Source: Plumapathes pennacea (taxonomy: Eukaryota > Cnidaria > Anthozoa > Antipatharia > Myriopathidae). From it: a stretch of DNA of 64,000 nucleotides. Position 1 is the stretch's first letter; each line of letters opens with the position of its first letter. The stretch spans positions 9,121,667 through 9,185,666 of the forward strand of contig OZ038465.1 in assembly GCA_964036295.1 (NCBI GenBank), read 5' to 3'. Below, piece by piece: positions 14,101 through 23,720 of the stretch. The position numbers were made by a program, and so were the translations under genes. Below the pieces are notes generated by a model. It saw only the letters and a list, made by a program, of their open reading frames with translations, was not told the DNA's origin and searched no databases.

Positions 14101-15155
14101 ACCTATGCATGCCACACAAATTTAACAAAAGTGTTTGGGTGACTGAGATGGTGACGAGGGGAGGGGAGGGGAGGGGGAGCTGCAACTGTCTGGTTGGGAG
14201 TTCATATACACTGGCCTTATTTACCGCATTTTCATCGGAAATATCCCTCGTTTTTCACTCGGTATATCACCTTTATGTTACATTATGCGATGCAGTTTAA
14301 GGCTGCTTCTCTCTGTATACAGTGCGGGTGGGAAATTAACTGCATGTCCCACTTATAGAGTTCCCCGCTGGACGTGGCTTCGTTTTTCGGTGCAACGGAG
14401 TTGGTGCAGCTCTTCCTGGACCGGGGGAGCCGTCTGGACAACAATTCGGTTTTTGGCCATGGCTGTCTTGACGCAGCTGCCAGCAGCGGCCAAATTGAAG
14501 TGTGCATGCTGATCGTCAGACACCCAAGGCAAGTGTGTTGTTTACTGTCCCCTCCCCTCCCTCTCTCGGCAAGTGTGTTGTTTGGTTTTGGACACTCATC
14601 CGAAAACCGCTTTATTCCTAATTCTAAGAAATATTTCTCTAAATCCTTGGAGTTACGTTAAGGACTTGTGTTATGTGCAGACTGTGAAATGGACATTTAA
14701 TTTTGACGTGTACGGTGCAGTCAGTGCAGCAGTCTTTACAATTTTCAGGGACCTTGAGGATTTCAGCGCGCGCAGACAACTGTGGTTGAGGTTCCTTATA
14801 AGGTTTTATCGAATTCCCTCCAATCAGGTGGAAAGAAGCCTTGAAAGCTCAAAACGAAAACGGTTTCCAAGTGATGGAAAAACTGATTGCAAAGGTCCCT
14901 ATGGCAGCCAAGGTAAGCTAGGATTGATAAAATTATTGAGTAAGAGTAAGTTAGTTTTAAAGTTTCTAGGACTTTTAAGTTACTTTGTGATGATAGGTCG
15001 TTGGTTGATTGGTTAATCGATTACATATTCGTTAGTTCGTGTATTGATTGATTTGTAACAAAAAAATAATAATTGGTTGTTAGTATGGATCGATCGAATT
15101 TTTCTTGATTTCTTGATTGACTGATTAAACGATATAGTGGTATACTGACCTATTA

Positions 15156-15186
<31 letters not shown>

Positions 15187-18100
15187 AATCGGATGGTCTG
15201 CGTTCTTTTGATTGGTGAAAGGTTGTCATGGATAGATGCATCGAGAGCTCAAACCACCCGAGTACGGACTTTAGCTATTCGGTGAGTTTAGTAAATACCA
15301 AAAACCTTCACTCTGTTTATTTATAAAAACAATTTCTCTTTCGTTTTAGAACTTTTTAATGAAACATCCCTTTGTTTTAGGTGACGTACAACTTTGAATT
15401 CATTTGCCCTCATCCGGACTTTGCGAAAAATGCAGAAGGAAGACGATACTTCGGTCCAAAGGTATCCATAATCCAAACTACAGGGTTAATACAATCCAAA
15501 AGAGCTCTTGAATTTGACTGCTTGTCTTGAAAAGTCGTTAAATTCGTACGATGCCTTGAAAAGCCTTTGAATTTAGGCAGTTGTGAATTTCTAAGTAATA
15601 AGTCGATCAGAACAGCTTGGATCAACCCAGAAATGAATCGACTGGCAAATTGGACCCTACAGTCGGCAAGTCAATTACCTTTCAAGGAACAGCACGGGGG
15701 GAAACTGTTAAGATGCAGTAAGTTGAGGAGAAGCTTTGAAACGTTGTCAAAATTCTTCAAGGAAGGCTAAACTTTACTCAAATTTTGTTTCCTTGAAAAA
15801 ATGAAAGCACTACAGCTACACTACTACTATTACTACTATAGCACTACTACAGTTACAATTACTAGTACTGCTAACTATACTATTGCTGCTGTAACAATAA
15901 CTCACACCTGCATCACTGCTGATACTTTTTCTGTTTTCAACTGCGCTACTATTTACCCCCAGACCATGATGGACCACGGGCGCAAGCAACTCCTCACTCA
16001 TCCCCTGACGGAGAAGCTCATGAAATACAAATGGTAATTTAGATGTGTGAATATTACTAGTTTTGTTTGCGTGAAAGTGATATCAACCTAATGCTGTGCA
16101 TTTTCACAAATGATGCTTGCTCTTGCGCATGTAATACCTTTTCAAGACAACCGCAGTGAGCTTTATTTTTAGGCTTGTAGAACTTACGAGGAAAAAGAAC
16201 TCGAAATTTAATCCGAGAGATTGTTTCTGTGGTGAACAATAACTTTAATATCTATGTGTGATAAAGTACATTATGTATTTATGTGAGCTGTGGACATTGA
16301 ATGAAAGTGAACTTCACAGCATGCTCATCATTCTGTACTTGTGTTTTACATTGCTGTGATTTTGTCGCACGAGAAGCAATTAAAAAGGTGTCTCTACCGA
16401 TTAATTATTGAATCACTAAGAATAAATCGCTTCATCAAAGATAAGCTCAAAACACAGAGCTATGGTGGCACTCTGGCACAAAAAAAAAAAAAAAAAAAAA
16501 AAAAAAACAGTCTATAATGTAGGGCAGTACTGTTTCTCTCTCGTGTAATATCCTTCATGCCATTTATAAACTAAGTTAACAATCTTGCTTTTTTATTCTC
16601 AGGAAGGGGATGAAGATGCATTTCTTCTACTTCTCGTTGCTTCTTTATCTTGTGTTCCTTTCGGTTATCACTCTGATGTTCCTGTGCTTCACCAAAAAGG
16701 ACCTACATCCCTACGATCCGAGTGAAATTGAAGTAAGTATGTAACCTTACCTACAAAATACTTTGGCTTCTGATTGGTTGAAAGTGTTTCTTACAGCCTC
16801 TGTGACTTTTCATTTGGCTGTGTACTTACTTTGGTTTTGGTTTTAGAAGGTTTTCTGTAAACCGCTCCGAAAGAAAGTATCTTTAGTGTCACTCAGTGCA
16901 CACAGGTTTATTAGCATTGCTATTATCTGCTACCCTCTATAAATGATTAATAAATTTCCACTGGTTTGCCGTGGTGTGGACTCTTATTTACCACGATTTA
17001 CGTCATCACATGGTCAAAATGTTGTGGACTCACGAGGCGCTTCGCCGAGTGAGTCCGCAACTAATTTTGACCATGTGATGACGTAAATCGTGGTAAATAA
17101 GAGTCCACACCACGGCAAACCAGTGGAAATTTGTTTTTTACCACAACATTTAGAAATTTAGAGGAAACTTTCGTTGTATTTCGCTGCAAAACGTGACATG
17201 CTGGCGTCAGCATCGTTGTCTGGACTCTTATTTACCACGGTTAATCGACCAATCAGAGAGCGAGAAACTAGTGTGTTGTGGTAAAAATAAAGATTTTCAT
17301 TAATTCATTCATTCATTCATTCATTCAGTACGCAGTTATGTAAGTCCACGGAAATTACAAAAATTAAACAAACGGGTTCACTAAAATGTACTCACATCAG
17401 CTTTTACTTTGATGGTCGTACATTGTGTTGTTGCCCCCGTGTTGAGAAGATATGAAATCAGCTTTTATGAAGACGTTCCGTTAGGATTCAAAGTGTTAAC
17501 TTAAATTTTTTTTTTCAGCTAAAGGAGTTTCAATGCAGCGATTTTGCACTCAACAGTGCAAGCATTTTGACGTCCTGTATCAGCATATTGTTTCTGATGG
17601 GCCATTTGTACCGGATGATTGTTGAGGTGAGCAGTCTGCTTGATGTTGTTGTTGTTGTTGTTGCTGTTAATAATTTGATGATGGCGATATTGAAGTCGAT
17701 GTAGATTTTAATGGTGCTGGTGCTGGCGTTGGCATCATCAGTGGCGAATCACCGTCGTCGATGGTGATGGTAATGTCGATTGTGATGGTGTTGGTGTTGG
17801 TGATAGTGATTGTGATGTCGACGTTGATGTTGATGGTGATGGTGATGATGGTAACATTAGTGGATTTAGTGGTATTCATTCGTAGATGCAGTTGCTGAGA
17901 TTCCCTCCTCTTGCTGCAGAGACAAGCTTACTTCCACACCGCTAATTTTCTTGAGCTATCCACCTTTGTCCTGAGCTTGTACACGGCCGTCGTCATGTAC
18001 CAGAATACAGACCTGGAAACGCTGATCTCGCTCGCCGTCGTTTCAGTGCTCCTTGCATACTTCACTTTGTTGTCTTATCTTCCCAGGTAAATATTATTCT

Positions 18101-21100
18101 GCTTTATCTGTGGCAGATTGAGATTCCTTGATTGATTACAGCTAATATGTCTAGATTATTGAACCCAGCAAGAAATATTCTAGAAATTGTATGATGAAAT
18201 TATTAAGTTCAAACAAGTAACAGATTCCACCTAAGGTTAAGGCCCTGTTACACCATGCAATTTTCTCAGCAACTTGTCTCGCAACGCCGTTGCGAGACAA
18301 AAAGTTGCTGAAGAATTGCACAATGTAACAGGACTTGTGTCGCAATTTTTTTGTTGTGTCGCAATTTTTTTGTTGCGCGCAACGTTGCACGAAGTAGAAC
18401 TCAGTTCTACTTTTCGCAACGCGTTGCAGCAACTTGCAACGCCATTGCACAGTGTAACACCCCTCCAGCAACTTGTCTCGCAATTTTTGCCTTGGCGCGA
18501 TCAAGAGCGCATGTGCGCCTTCTTTATAATTATTCAAATTCCACCGTGTTGACGTCTGGAATTTGCAGCGCGCCAATCACAATTTTTTCCAAACTTTCCT
18601 CGACATCAAACGTTGCAAGTTGCTGAGATCGCGTTGCACAGTGTAACACCCTACCTCCGCAACTACAACGATACTTTTTCAACCGTTGCGAAACAAGTTG
18701 CTGAGAAAATTGCACAGTGTAACAGCGCCTTTAGGAAAAACTATTTTAATCCATGAATGTTTGTACGATTATTATTTTTTTGTAATAGACAGAGGATATT
18801 ACATGGCCGCGCGGAGATACGTAGTTTATTTTAATTAACGAGTGTTTATGTTTACATGAACACGTGGAAAAAAATACGTATCTCCAAGTGGCCATGTAAT
18901 GTCCTGTTCATTATATACATATCTATGAAATGTCCTCACGTTCAACCGTGTGAAAAGGCCTGGGTGGCCTGGGAACGAGGTCAGTCTGGGGCTGAACGTG
19001 TATTTTTATTAACAGTTTAATGAAGAGTGGAATATATGTCACCATGTTGTTTGAAGTTCTCAGGACGCTAATCAAGGTATTTGCTTGACAACTTTTCACT
19101 TTACTCGCCAAAGCGGTAATTAAATATTTTTATTTGGACTAAGGGTTTAAAGATAGGACGCTAATTAGCTTAGAATGTTGGAGAGATTGCTAGTAAACAG
19201 ATTGGGAGAGGATGGACACGATTGAACAGAAGGAGGAAGAAAGAACGAGACGAAAAATAAACTATTAAATTACCTCGTTGTAAATTCTGTGGGAATTGGA
19301 AAGAGGGCATTTTGAAATAGTCCGTGTTTGTTGATAAGAATTTTTCATTCCATGTGATAAAGTCGAAAGTTACATGAAGGAAAGAATAAGGAAAAAAGAG
19401 AGAGAGATAGGAAGATTTGTTCATAGTCGATCTGAATAACAGCTGAACTCATTTACTCTTACAAAGGACTGACGCTTGATACATTTACTGTGTTCAGTCC
19501 TTCATTGACGCAGCTCGTTTCACCGTTACATTACACAAACGAATGCTAGTAGTAAGGAACTGGCATTCTACTGAATGGCAGATATTAGGGCTGGTGGTCA
19601 TGTAGGTTTACTGCAAGATAAATATTATTGTGTCCGTGGGTTAGTTTGTAATGTTCACTGCCGCAAGGTCGATAAGCTGTTACGCCCTCTGCACTGACGG
19701 CGAGGTGGTATTCAGACAGCTATTGGCTTGATGATAGGCCGTTGTAAGTATGGTCAGGTTATTTTCTCGCCTGTTAGAAGCTCTCGTGATACTGAAAGCG
19801 ACGCAAAATTCGCGCGCCTTCTTTAAGCCAGCCGTCAGTTTCACGAGAGCCTGGAATAGGAGAGTTTCTTTACACGCACCCTCCGACGCTATTGTTTGGT
19901 TGGAAGGGAACTAAGGGAGTGTCCGTCGTCCTTCCAGGTGATGTTGGTTTTTGCCTTGATGCTGTTTGCGTTTGCCTTGGTGTTTCAAGCTCTCCTTTCC
20001 AGAAGAGCAAATGTAAGTGTCAAGTGTATCAAGTTTGCTCAAAGTGAACGTAACGCTTCGTCGTTTCAAATTGTCAAATGCGACCTCTTATGTTAAGTAA
20101 TGCTGCACCTCTTTTGCAGGCTTTAAAGTTGGGGAAAACATACAATGTTACAACATACTCTAAGGCGGTGAGTATTCCACAATAATTTAACTTCATTTGT
20201 ATTTGTTCGGTGCAAGTTGTTGATACTTTTATAACCCTCTCACTTCCAAGAGTGATCAATTTTCAGTTTCTCGCCAGAGATGTCATACAGTATGGAAAAC
20301 TTGGCTCTTTATACCTTGCTAAGATGAAAGCTAATTCAAATTATCAGTGCTCACTAGACCTTGAAAGTGAAAAGATTGCAAAAAAAAAAAAAAAAAAAAA
20401 AAACGAAACAAGGGGGGTTGTTTTATATAGACACAGTGTATATCTATATATTCATACTTTATACAGGTATTATACTTTCCCAAAACCACAGACAATCAAA
20501 AAATAGATGCGATTTGTCAACGCAGCGTTTTTGTTGTTTTTGTATAAACATTCCAGGATCCTTTTGGTACACTCGACCTCTCTCTCCTCAAAGTGGTGGA
20601 CATGATGGTTGGAGAAATGGAGTACACGCGCTTTTTCGTGGAACAAGATTTGTATGTTCCGGACATCACTCGCGCCATTTTTGTGATGTTTTGCGTCGTG
20701 ATTCCAATTGTTCTGATGAACTTACTGGTAAGTCAGCTCATCCTCATTTCTGGTAATCGAGTTTTATACTGTGGCACACAAAGCGACATCTTTAGAAAGT
20801 TTTAACAGTAAATAAACTGACCATTAAAGATGAGCTGCCATTTCATGAGAGATTTTGCAGTAAATTCATGTAATTTATCAGCGTTTTAGCTTATGAAAAA
20901 TAAAACCTATTGCTTTCTCGCGTAACTACAGAATCTTGCTAGGGATTTGGAATGATTTGTTGTGACACTCCGAAGAACAGCATGATAGTTTTTTTCTTAC
21001 TCGTTTTTTCATTATTGTTTAGATAGGCTTGGCAGTCGGAGACATTGAGTCAATTCAGAAGAATGCAGAGCTTAAATTGTTAGCACTAGAGGTATGTCCG

Positions 21101-22869
21101 GTTCTTTTATTTCTTAATATTCTCCCTGAACCCACAGTGCTTTGAGCGCTTGTTCTTTTCATCCGGGAACACTTAGTTTGACAGACAAATCGGACAGAAA
21201 TCAGACAGAAACAAAGGTAAACGAATTATGTTTATATTCACTATAAGAAACTTTTACAATTGCAATGATAAACTCGCACCAAGTTGAAAATTTTTGAATT
21301 CCAACAACATCAAAAGGAATAAGCGTTGTTAGGATTTACAAGAAACACATGCAACACCCAAATTGGTTGCATTTATAAAACTATTATCAGCATAAAAATA
21401 AAATAACTAGCAACCAACCGCAATAAAAGAAAGACATTAAACTACTGAAACTGATTAACAGTGAAAATGATAAATCCTGTGATTGATTTGGTAATAAACA
21501 ACACATTTACTGTTAGTCTGATATGTGTTTTAGACATCTGTGCCTCGTATGCTTTTTGTTTCATTGTTACAATTATTTACTAAAGTAATTAATTTTGTTT
21601 CATTTAGATAGAAGATACATATGCCACAGAAGGGCGTGTTCCACTATATTTCTTACGTCGAATGTACAAATCAAGTGTTGTGGAATTTCCAAACAAACTG
21701 CACACCACCTTCTGCAATAAACTTAGGGTACCATTTCCGTTAACTCTTCAATATTGTTATCTTCAATGTTGTCTTCTCCTTTCTTCTTCTCCTTCTTGCT
21801 ATTGTGTTTCTTGTTCTGTATGATTTTGTTCCTCTCGTTCTCCTTCTTCAGCAGTGTACCTTCTTTGCTTCTACGTATACCACAGATAGTTGTTTTCCAC
21901 TCCGTGTATTTCTTATAAATCGACTGTACAAATCAAGTGTTCCAAACAAACTGCCACCACCTTCTGCAAGAAACTTGGGGTACAACTTCCTCTAGTGTCA
22001 AACCTTGTTTCTTTTCAAGGGAATTGGAAGTAAACTGTTGGCTACCATTAACGAGAAATCTCCCCTTCAAACGGAAGATGATATTCCTGAACAAGTGAAC
22101 GCGTTGTTGACTCGCAGACTGTTTTCTATGGAGCAGAGGCGAGTAACCCACACTGTGTGTCTCACGCGGTTCGATTACAGCGGTTTTCGGATGACTGTCG
22201 AATATAATTTAGTTTTGCGTTTGCTATGGAAGAATTATTGGGCAATCAGGAGCAAATGCAAAACCCACGTGCAATCTGCTAACGCAAGCAAGCAACCAAG
22301 TTGCGTCAGTCCGCACGTAATGCTGGCTGGTCAGTTCAAAGTAAAACCATTTGCAGATTAAACTGTGGCTTCTGGTTGAAAGTATTTTCTTTCAGCTTTT
22401 GTGACTGGCACTATAATTAATTGGTTTTGGTATTCGACAGTCTGATAACCGCTCTGTGCCCAATTTAGCCTGCGCCAGTTCGTTTATTTATATTCTAACA
22501 AGCCTCTTTTGGGTGATACAGTTTTTAGAGTTGGGTAGACTGGCCCCTCAAGAAATTATCATAGTGAGCAAACCTTCGCATTCGGTTTGAAAGAAGTGTC
22601 GAACTATTGTAGGATTAGCTTAATCAAGTTTTGAGCAACCAGGAGCAGGTCCCAAGTGTGCTTGTCAAATTGTGTTTTACTCTATTTTCTTGATATGTAT
22701 TTTTTAATATATCATTTCCGTTTGTGCTTGTTTTCTTCTTGTTTTCAGGCTAAACAAGTTTAACTCGGTGATTGAATACCAAACTGAGACGCTTGAGAAA
22801 ATAATAAAGATACTACAAGACAAGGAGGATGACAGCAACGGCACGTCCATTAGCCTCGCCGCGGACTAA
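347..22869 (+). CDS. TRPA1-like ankyrin cation channel, copy A (30 coding exons)
   Basis: Predicted transient receptor potential channel of the TRPA family, a plasma-membrane tetrameric cation channel used in chemical, thermal or mechanical sensing. Coding exons: 347-550, 3221-3377, 3975-4159, 4522-4629, 5696-5804, 6172-6269, 6886-6930, 7019-7143, 7502-7550, 7880-8077, 9371-9454, 12610-12692, 13105-13266, 13520-13631, 14359-14528, 14828-14912, 15222-15281, 15381-15461, 15963-16033, 16603-16732, 17519-17626, 17920-18086, 19016-19076, 19938-20012, 20120-20167, 20557-20727, 21023-21091, 21608-21727, 22020-22138, 22749-22869. The sum is 3375 nt, or 1124 residues plus stop, close to human TRPA1. 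All junctions keep frame. Introns after exons 13, 15 and 29 begin with GC. The start is the first ATG of exon 1. A good acceptor (cctgcag, ending at 311) lies just upstream and the frame is open back to it, so an upstream exon outside the window is possible. Confidence 0.93.
1037..1119. repeat. (TAA)n microsatellite, about 28 units
   Basis: A pure ATA/TAA trinucleotide tract in intron 1 of TRPA copy A. A T-rich tract lies just upstream at about 866-915. Low-complexity sequence only. Confidence 0.95.
1586..2150. repeat. Tandem repeat, about 165-bp period, roughly 3.5 copies
   Basis: The block cggtaagtagaatcgg followed by aatcctcaccttgcag recurs near 1618, 1782 and 1947, with a decayed fourth copy near 2118. 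Each unit also contains gataatcgagaaag and cttgtcaagacagta. The units include acceptor-like and donor-like words but no conserved reading frame. Confidence 0.85.
3221..14528 (+). CDS. TRPA copy A exons 2-15: ankyrin-repeat block
   Basis: Fourteen exons encode about residues 69-629, a continuous series of ankyrin repeats that forms the cytosolic sensor/gating arm. Repeat cores are explicit: SPIHLAARYDQVEVLQTLLNHGA (split here only by phase), TPLHLASWFN, CTPLHMAAQRGRLDIAKIL, STPLHLAAKEGHSDVMALL, SCLHLAVENGHLK, TALHLACTRGHLDMVKL, TCLHVAVYSADQDT, TPLHYAAAKGD, LPLHLAAE, VPLHYAALEGYEEVV, TPLLLVSRRGNADVI and SPLDVASFFGATELV. Introns often fall inside repeats. The last exon ends at cacccaag before a GC donor. 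Intron 11 contains the antisense GPCR gene. Confidence 0.92.
3430..3915. repeat. CT-rich tandem repeat, 125-bp period, about 3 copies
   Basis: The word tcgagtttctgtcc recurs at 3601, 3726 and 3851, each followed by near-identical CT-rich sequence. It fills most of intron 2 of TRPA copy A and supplies a long pyrimidine tract before exon 3. The long open frames here are low-complexity artefacts. Confidence 0.85.
4298..4420. repeat. Dispersed repeat, second copy (intron 3 of copy A)
   Basis: Matches 168-290 in the same orientation, sharing gaaactaat, cgagtcggatat, aaaaatgg and cgcaaaggactgtg with small indels between them. Confidence 0.6.
6313..6352. mobile_element. Solo end of a foldback element
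   Basis: The sequence cataaaataactatgatact followed by acgcgcattctgattgg is the reverse complement, with few changes, of the right end of the foldback element at 8292-8600 (ccaatcagggcgcgcgtag ... ttattttataaa). It looks like an isolated terminus of the same MITE family. Confidence 0.6.
8292..8601. mobile_element. Foldback (MITE-like) element with arms of about 88 bp
   Basis: Left arm from 8292 (aagaaatatataacgcgt, gtgtaatatagcctcat, gggaagttgggagaacat) is repeated inverted in the right arm ending near 8479, around a short centre at about 8378-8390. A decayed extra terminus continues to about 8601, ending ccaatcagggcgcgcgtag plus an AT-rich tail. No coding capacity, so it is non-autonomous. 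It lies in intron 10 of TRPA copy A. Confidence 0.8.
8935..9180. repeat. Short imperfect tandem repeats (tgaaagct/gatgagta family)
   Basis: Units contain actcaa(a/g)tgaaa, agcagtgttcac and actcctgaa(g/c)tgtc. Related single units occur at about 8235-8280, 25040-25075, 27005-27070 and 40905-40940, so this is a dispersed family. No coding signal. Confidence 0.55.
9600..9692. repeat. (GTTCGT)n hexanucleotide repeat
   Basis: Degenerate gttcgt/gttcgc units, open in several frames. The apparent Arg-Val or Asn-Thr peptides here are artefacts. It sits between exon 11 of TRPA copy A and the 3' end of the nested GPCR. Confidence 0.9.
9833..10798 (-). CDS. Class A (rhodopsin-family) GPCR, intronless, nested in an intron
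   Basis: A single 321-residue exon on the strand opposite its host gene, inside intron 11 of TRPA copy A (9455-12609). It starts MTSNNSEIS and carries N-glycosylation sequons (NNS, NAS). TM1 has GNILVF, TM2 has LLALTDVAVG, a cysteine (IECN) precedes TM3, TM3 ends in ERYLAI in place of DRY, TM4 has GIWSVW, TM5 has a proline, and TM7 has LNPLIYVWR of the NPxxY class. The usual CWxP of TM6 is replaced by FLCFSPLFCF. The second extracellular loop is short and has no cysteine, as in melanocortin/adenosine-type receptors, so a TM3-ECL2 disulfide is unlikely. The ligand cannot be read from sequence. A possible minus-strand poly(A) signal lies at 9498-9503. Confidence 0.92.
   Translation of the reverse strand: MTSNNSEISVSCMENMARLNVIIPYSNASILQTTTLATSIVNCLMCPLTVLGNILVFVAILRKAELRHLTNTSLLLLALTDVAVGLIAQPAFIVFQLFKYEMKRIECNALDVYTTLLYICIGLSFLTLTAITVERYLAIFRPYWYVQHVSKTRVITTVLGIWSVWVVFTCSLRILPHKLAWLLYRIVPGIVVPASFIVGVVVYWKVYKLSSRKRASVRSQENASFSQNVPSTTQNPVNLARETKTSKTISLVTGSQFLCFSPLFCFLAAVNVRNGLNKQIAYHVLFPLAETALFLNSFLNPLIYVWRIENIRNSLRQAVGL
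12725..12965. repeat. TGTGC/TGTTG low-complexity tract
   Basis: Degenerate tgtgctgtgctgtg and gttgtgttg units fill the start of intron 12 of TRPA copy A. No coding signal. The intron 11 remainder (10800-12609) holds only a poly(T) at 11100-11127 and AT-rich sequence. Confidence 0.75.
13690..14060. mobile_element. MITE-like repeat, gactgtcgaaaacc family
   Basis: Begins near gacgactgtcgaaaacc and ends near ttcgacagtcatccgaaag and agtcgaaaaccgcac, giving imperfect inverted termini. Internal CCAATCA words occur in both orientations. Related sequence occurs at 16762-16875 and 22168-22455, and a terminus-like piece near 14585-14610. Non-coding; intron 14 of TRPA copy A. Confidence 0.55.
14828..16033 (+). 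CDS. TRPA copy A exons 16-19: linker and pre-S1 region
   Basis: Exons 14828-14912, 15222-15281, 15381-15461 and 15963-16033 encode about residues 630-728. The segments VTYNFEFICPHPDF and LLTHPLTEKLMKYKW match the pre-S1 region of TRPA1 proteins, where human TRPA1 has a NF...QCP motif and HPVCKEY. In human TRPA1 this region carries the cysteines that react with electrophiles. Here the ICP cysteine is kept, while the HPVC position is a threonine (HPLT). The alignment to human residues is from memory. Confidence 0.85.
15815..15900. repeat. Degenerate (ACT)n tract
   Basis: Imperfect ctact/tacta units in intron 18 of TRPA copy A. A (TTGA)n tract at about 15155-15187 in intron 16 is similar in kind. 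Confidence 0.7.
16603..20727 (+). CDS. TRPA copy A exons 20-26: six-helix channel domain and pore
   Basis: Exon 20 holds S1 (FYFSLLLYLVFLSVITLMFL). Exon 21 holds S2 (ILTSCISILFLMGHLY). Exon 22 holds S3 (FLELSTFVLSLYTAVVMY) and S4 (LISLAVVSVLLAYFTLLSYL). Exon 23 is the S4-S5 linker (SGIYVTMLFEVLRTLIK). Exon 24 is S5 (VMLVFALMLFAFALVFQALL). Exon 25 is a short variable turret with an NVT glycosylation sequon. Exon 26 carries the pore helix and filter, MMVGEMEYTRFF with Glu near residue 945, then S6 (AIFVMFCVVIPIVLMNLL). The pore motif corresponds to the GD motif of vertebrate TRPA1, with Glu replacing Asp. Confidence 0.92.
16762..16875. mobile_element. Fragment of the gactgtcgaaaacc repeat family
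   Basis: Shares ttctgattggttgaaagtgtttctt, then tgtgact and ttggttttggtttt, with 22360-22440 and in part with 12175-12215. Intron 20 of TRPA copy A. Confidence 0.5.
16953..17285. mobile_element. Foldback element, near-perfect hairpin of about 180 bp
   Basis: The left arm at 16953 onward (aaatttccactggtttgccg, gtggtgtggactcttattta) is repeated almost perfectly inverted in the right arm ending at 17132, around a short centre at about 17030-17050. A further partial terminus (ggactcttatttaccacgg ... accaatcagagagcg) continues to about 17285, followed by an (ATTC)n tract. Intron 20 of TRPA copy A. Confidence 0.85.
17640..17860. repeat. Degenerate GTTGTT/GATGGT repeat
   Basis: Low-complexity trinucleotide-based sequence in intron 21 of TRPA copy A, starting 14 nt after the exon-21 donor. 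No coding signal. Confidence 0.75.
18239..18732. mobile_element. MITE-like element with 35-40 bp inverted termini (gttacac/gcaacttg family)
   Basis: Left end aaggccctgttacaccatgc and aattttctcagcaacttg; right end carries the inverse, caagttgctgagaaaattgc and acagtgtaacagcgcctt. Several internal subcopies of gcacagtgtaacacc and gttgcgagacaa occur in both orientations. Non-coding; intron 22 of TRPA copy A. The 28961-29196 element has the same style of ends. Confidence 0.8.
18793..18905. mobile_element. Short foldback element
   Basis: Arms aggatattacatggcc ... ggagatacgta and tacgtatctcc ... ggccatgtaatgtcct are inverted copies around an AT-rich centre. It ends next to cattatatacata, an AT-rich flank also seen at the 43270-43483 element. 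Confidence 0.75.
21023..22869 (+). CDS. TRPA copy A exons 27-30: TRP helix and C-terminal coiled coil
   Basis: Exon 27 encodes IGLAVGDIESIQKNAELK, the post-S6 signature of the TRPA1 family. Exon 28 continues the helix into a basic segment (FLRRMYKSSVVEFPNK). Exons 29-30 encode a charged helical tail (SVIEYQTETLEKIIKILQ) that fits the C-terminal coiled coil that tetramerises TRPA channels. The protein ends SISLAAD with TAA at 22867-22869. Exon 29 ends gcagag before gcgagt, a GC donor. Its phase-2 join to exon 30 is supported by the matching copy-B junction. Confidence 0.88.
21885..21985 (+). pseudogene. Decayed tandem duplicate of TRPA copy-A exon 28
   Basis: The stretch tttccactccgtgtatttct and gtacaaatcaagtgtt, then ccaaacaaactg and accaccttctgcaa, matches exon 28 (21608-21727) in order. 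Relative to the exon it lacks a 9-nt in-frame block after agtgtt and one further base before accacc, so the frame is lost. It lies in intron 28, about 160 bp after the functional exon. The donor-like ggggtacaacttcc is also duplicated. Confidence 0.8.
22168..22455. mobile_element. MITE-like repeat, gactgtcgaa family
   Basis: Left end gcggttttcggatgactgtc and right end ttcgacagtctgataaccgc form inverted termini. The interior shares ggcttctggttgaaag and ttggttttggtattc with 16762-16875. It lies in intron 29 of TRPA copy A, 30 bp after the GC donor of exon 29. Confidence 0.65.
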
Positions 22870-23249
22870 TCAAGTAAAGTTTAACTCATATCTGTCCTAC
22901 CTGTTCTAGCCAAAGATCATTAGTAATTCAAGATAAGCGAGTGCAACAACAAAAGAAATCAACACGAAATTTCTGTGAAATTTTTATACAACATTTGATT
23001 ACCTCAAGGATTCTGGTACATGTTACTGAAGTGACGTCATCATGGAATTCTGCTGCTGGGATATTTGGTAGGAATACGGAAAGCTAAAAAGGCTAGAATA
23101 AGCTTTCACGGAATTAGGACTCACAGTTCACTTGAGCTTGCGTTGATCGTAAAGACCTGAGGCCTCTTGTGCAGGTCCACATCTTAAGTTTAATGGCAGC
23201 AGCTGTGCTTGTTGCTAACAATGCCTCAAAGTTATAATCACTAAATTGA

Positions 23250-23255
23250 AATAAA
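23250..23255 (+). terminator. Poly(A) signal for TRPA copy A
   Basis: An AATAAA hexamer about 380 nt after the stop codon, the first good candidate 3' of the gene. It gives a short 3' UTR. Function is inferred from position. Confidence 0.5.
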
Positions 23256-23632
23256 TTTAAATGATTAGCTAGTAATACTGTCTCATAACATAGAACCAGT
23301 AAAGCAGAGCGAGTTCAATAAAAATATAGACCTGTACGCTTGAATTTGATTAAAATTCATATTTTGCTGCATCCTTTCACGTGTTTGAGTGTTGGTTACA
23401 GATACATACCATAATAAATAATACACATAAACAAAATGTACTCGTTTGACTATGAATGACTGTATCATTCTCTTAAGTACCATTCTGTACACCACACTTT
23501 ACCGTATGACTAAATTTGCTGGCATTAACCCAGTTTTAAAGTCCTTTCCTTTTACGTAAAGTTGTTCCGTACCGTTTACTAAAACGTGACGAAACCAATC
23601 TACCAACAATGCACTTCGAGCTCTGTATTATG

Positions 23633-23720
23633 CAGTTGAACCTCCCGTAGGCGACAACCCTCCGTGCAAGAAAAAATGGTCACCTACGGGAGGTGGTCTC
23701 TCGTGGAGGTTCGACTGTAC
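23633..23720. repeat. Short hairpin repeat (gaacctcccgtagg type)
   Basis: gcagttgaacctcccgtagg is repeated inverted as cctacgggaggt, with ggaggttcgactgt at the far side. It lies in the intergenic spacer between the two TRPA copies. Confidence 0.7.

Noticed and set aside
15462..15470. Donor gtatcc after exon 18 of copy A as a minor (U12-type) intron
   Set aside because: The following bases (ataatc) depart from the U12 donor consensus, no tccttaac branch site precedes the acceptor at 15962, and the copy-B donor is ordinary gtaagt.
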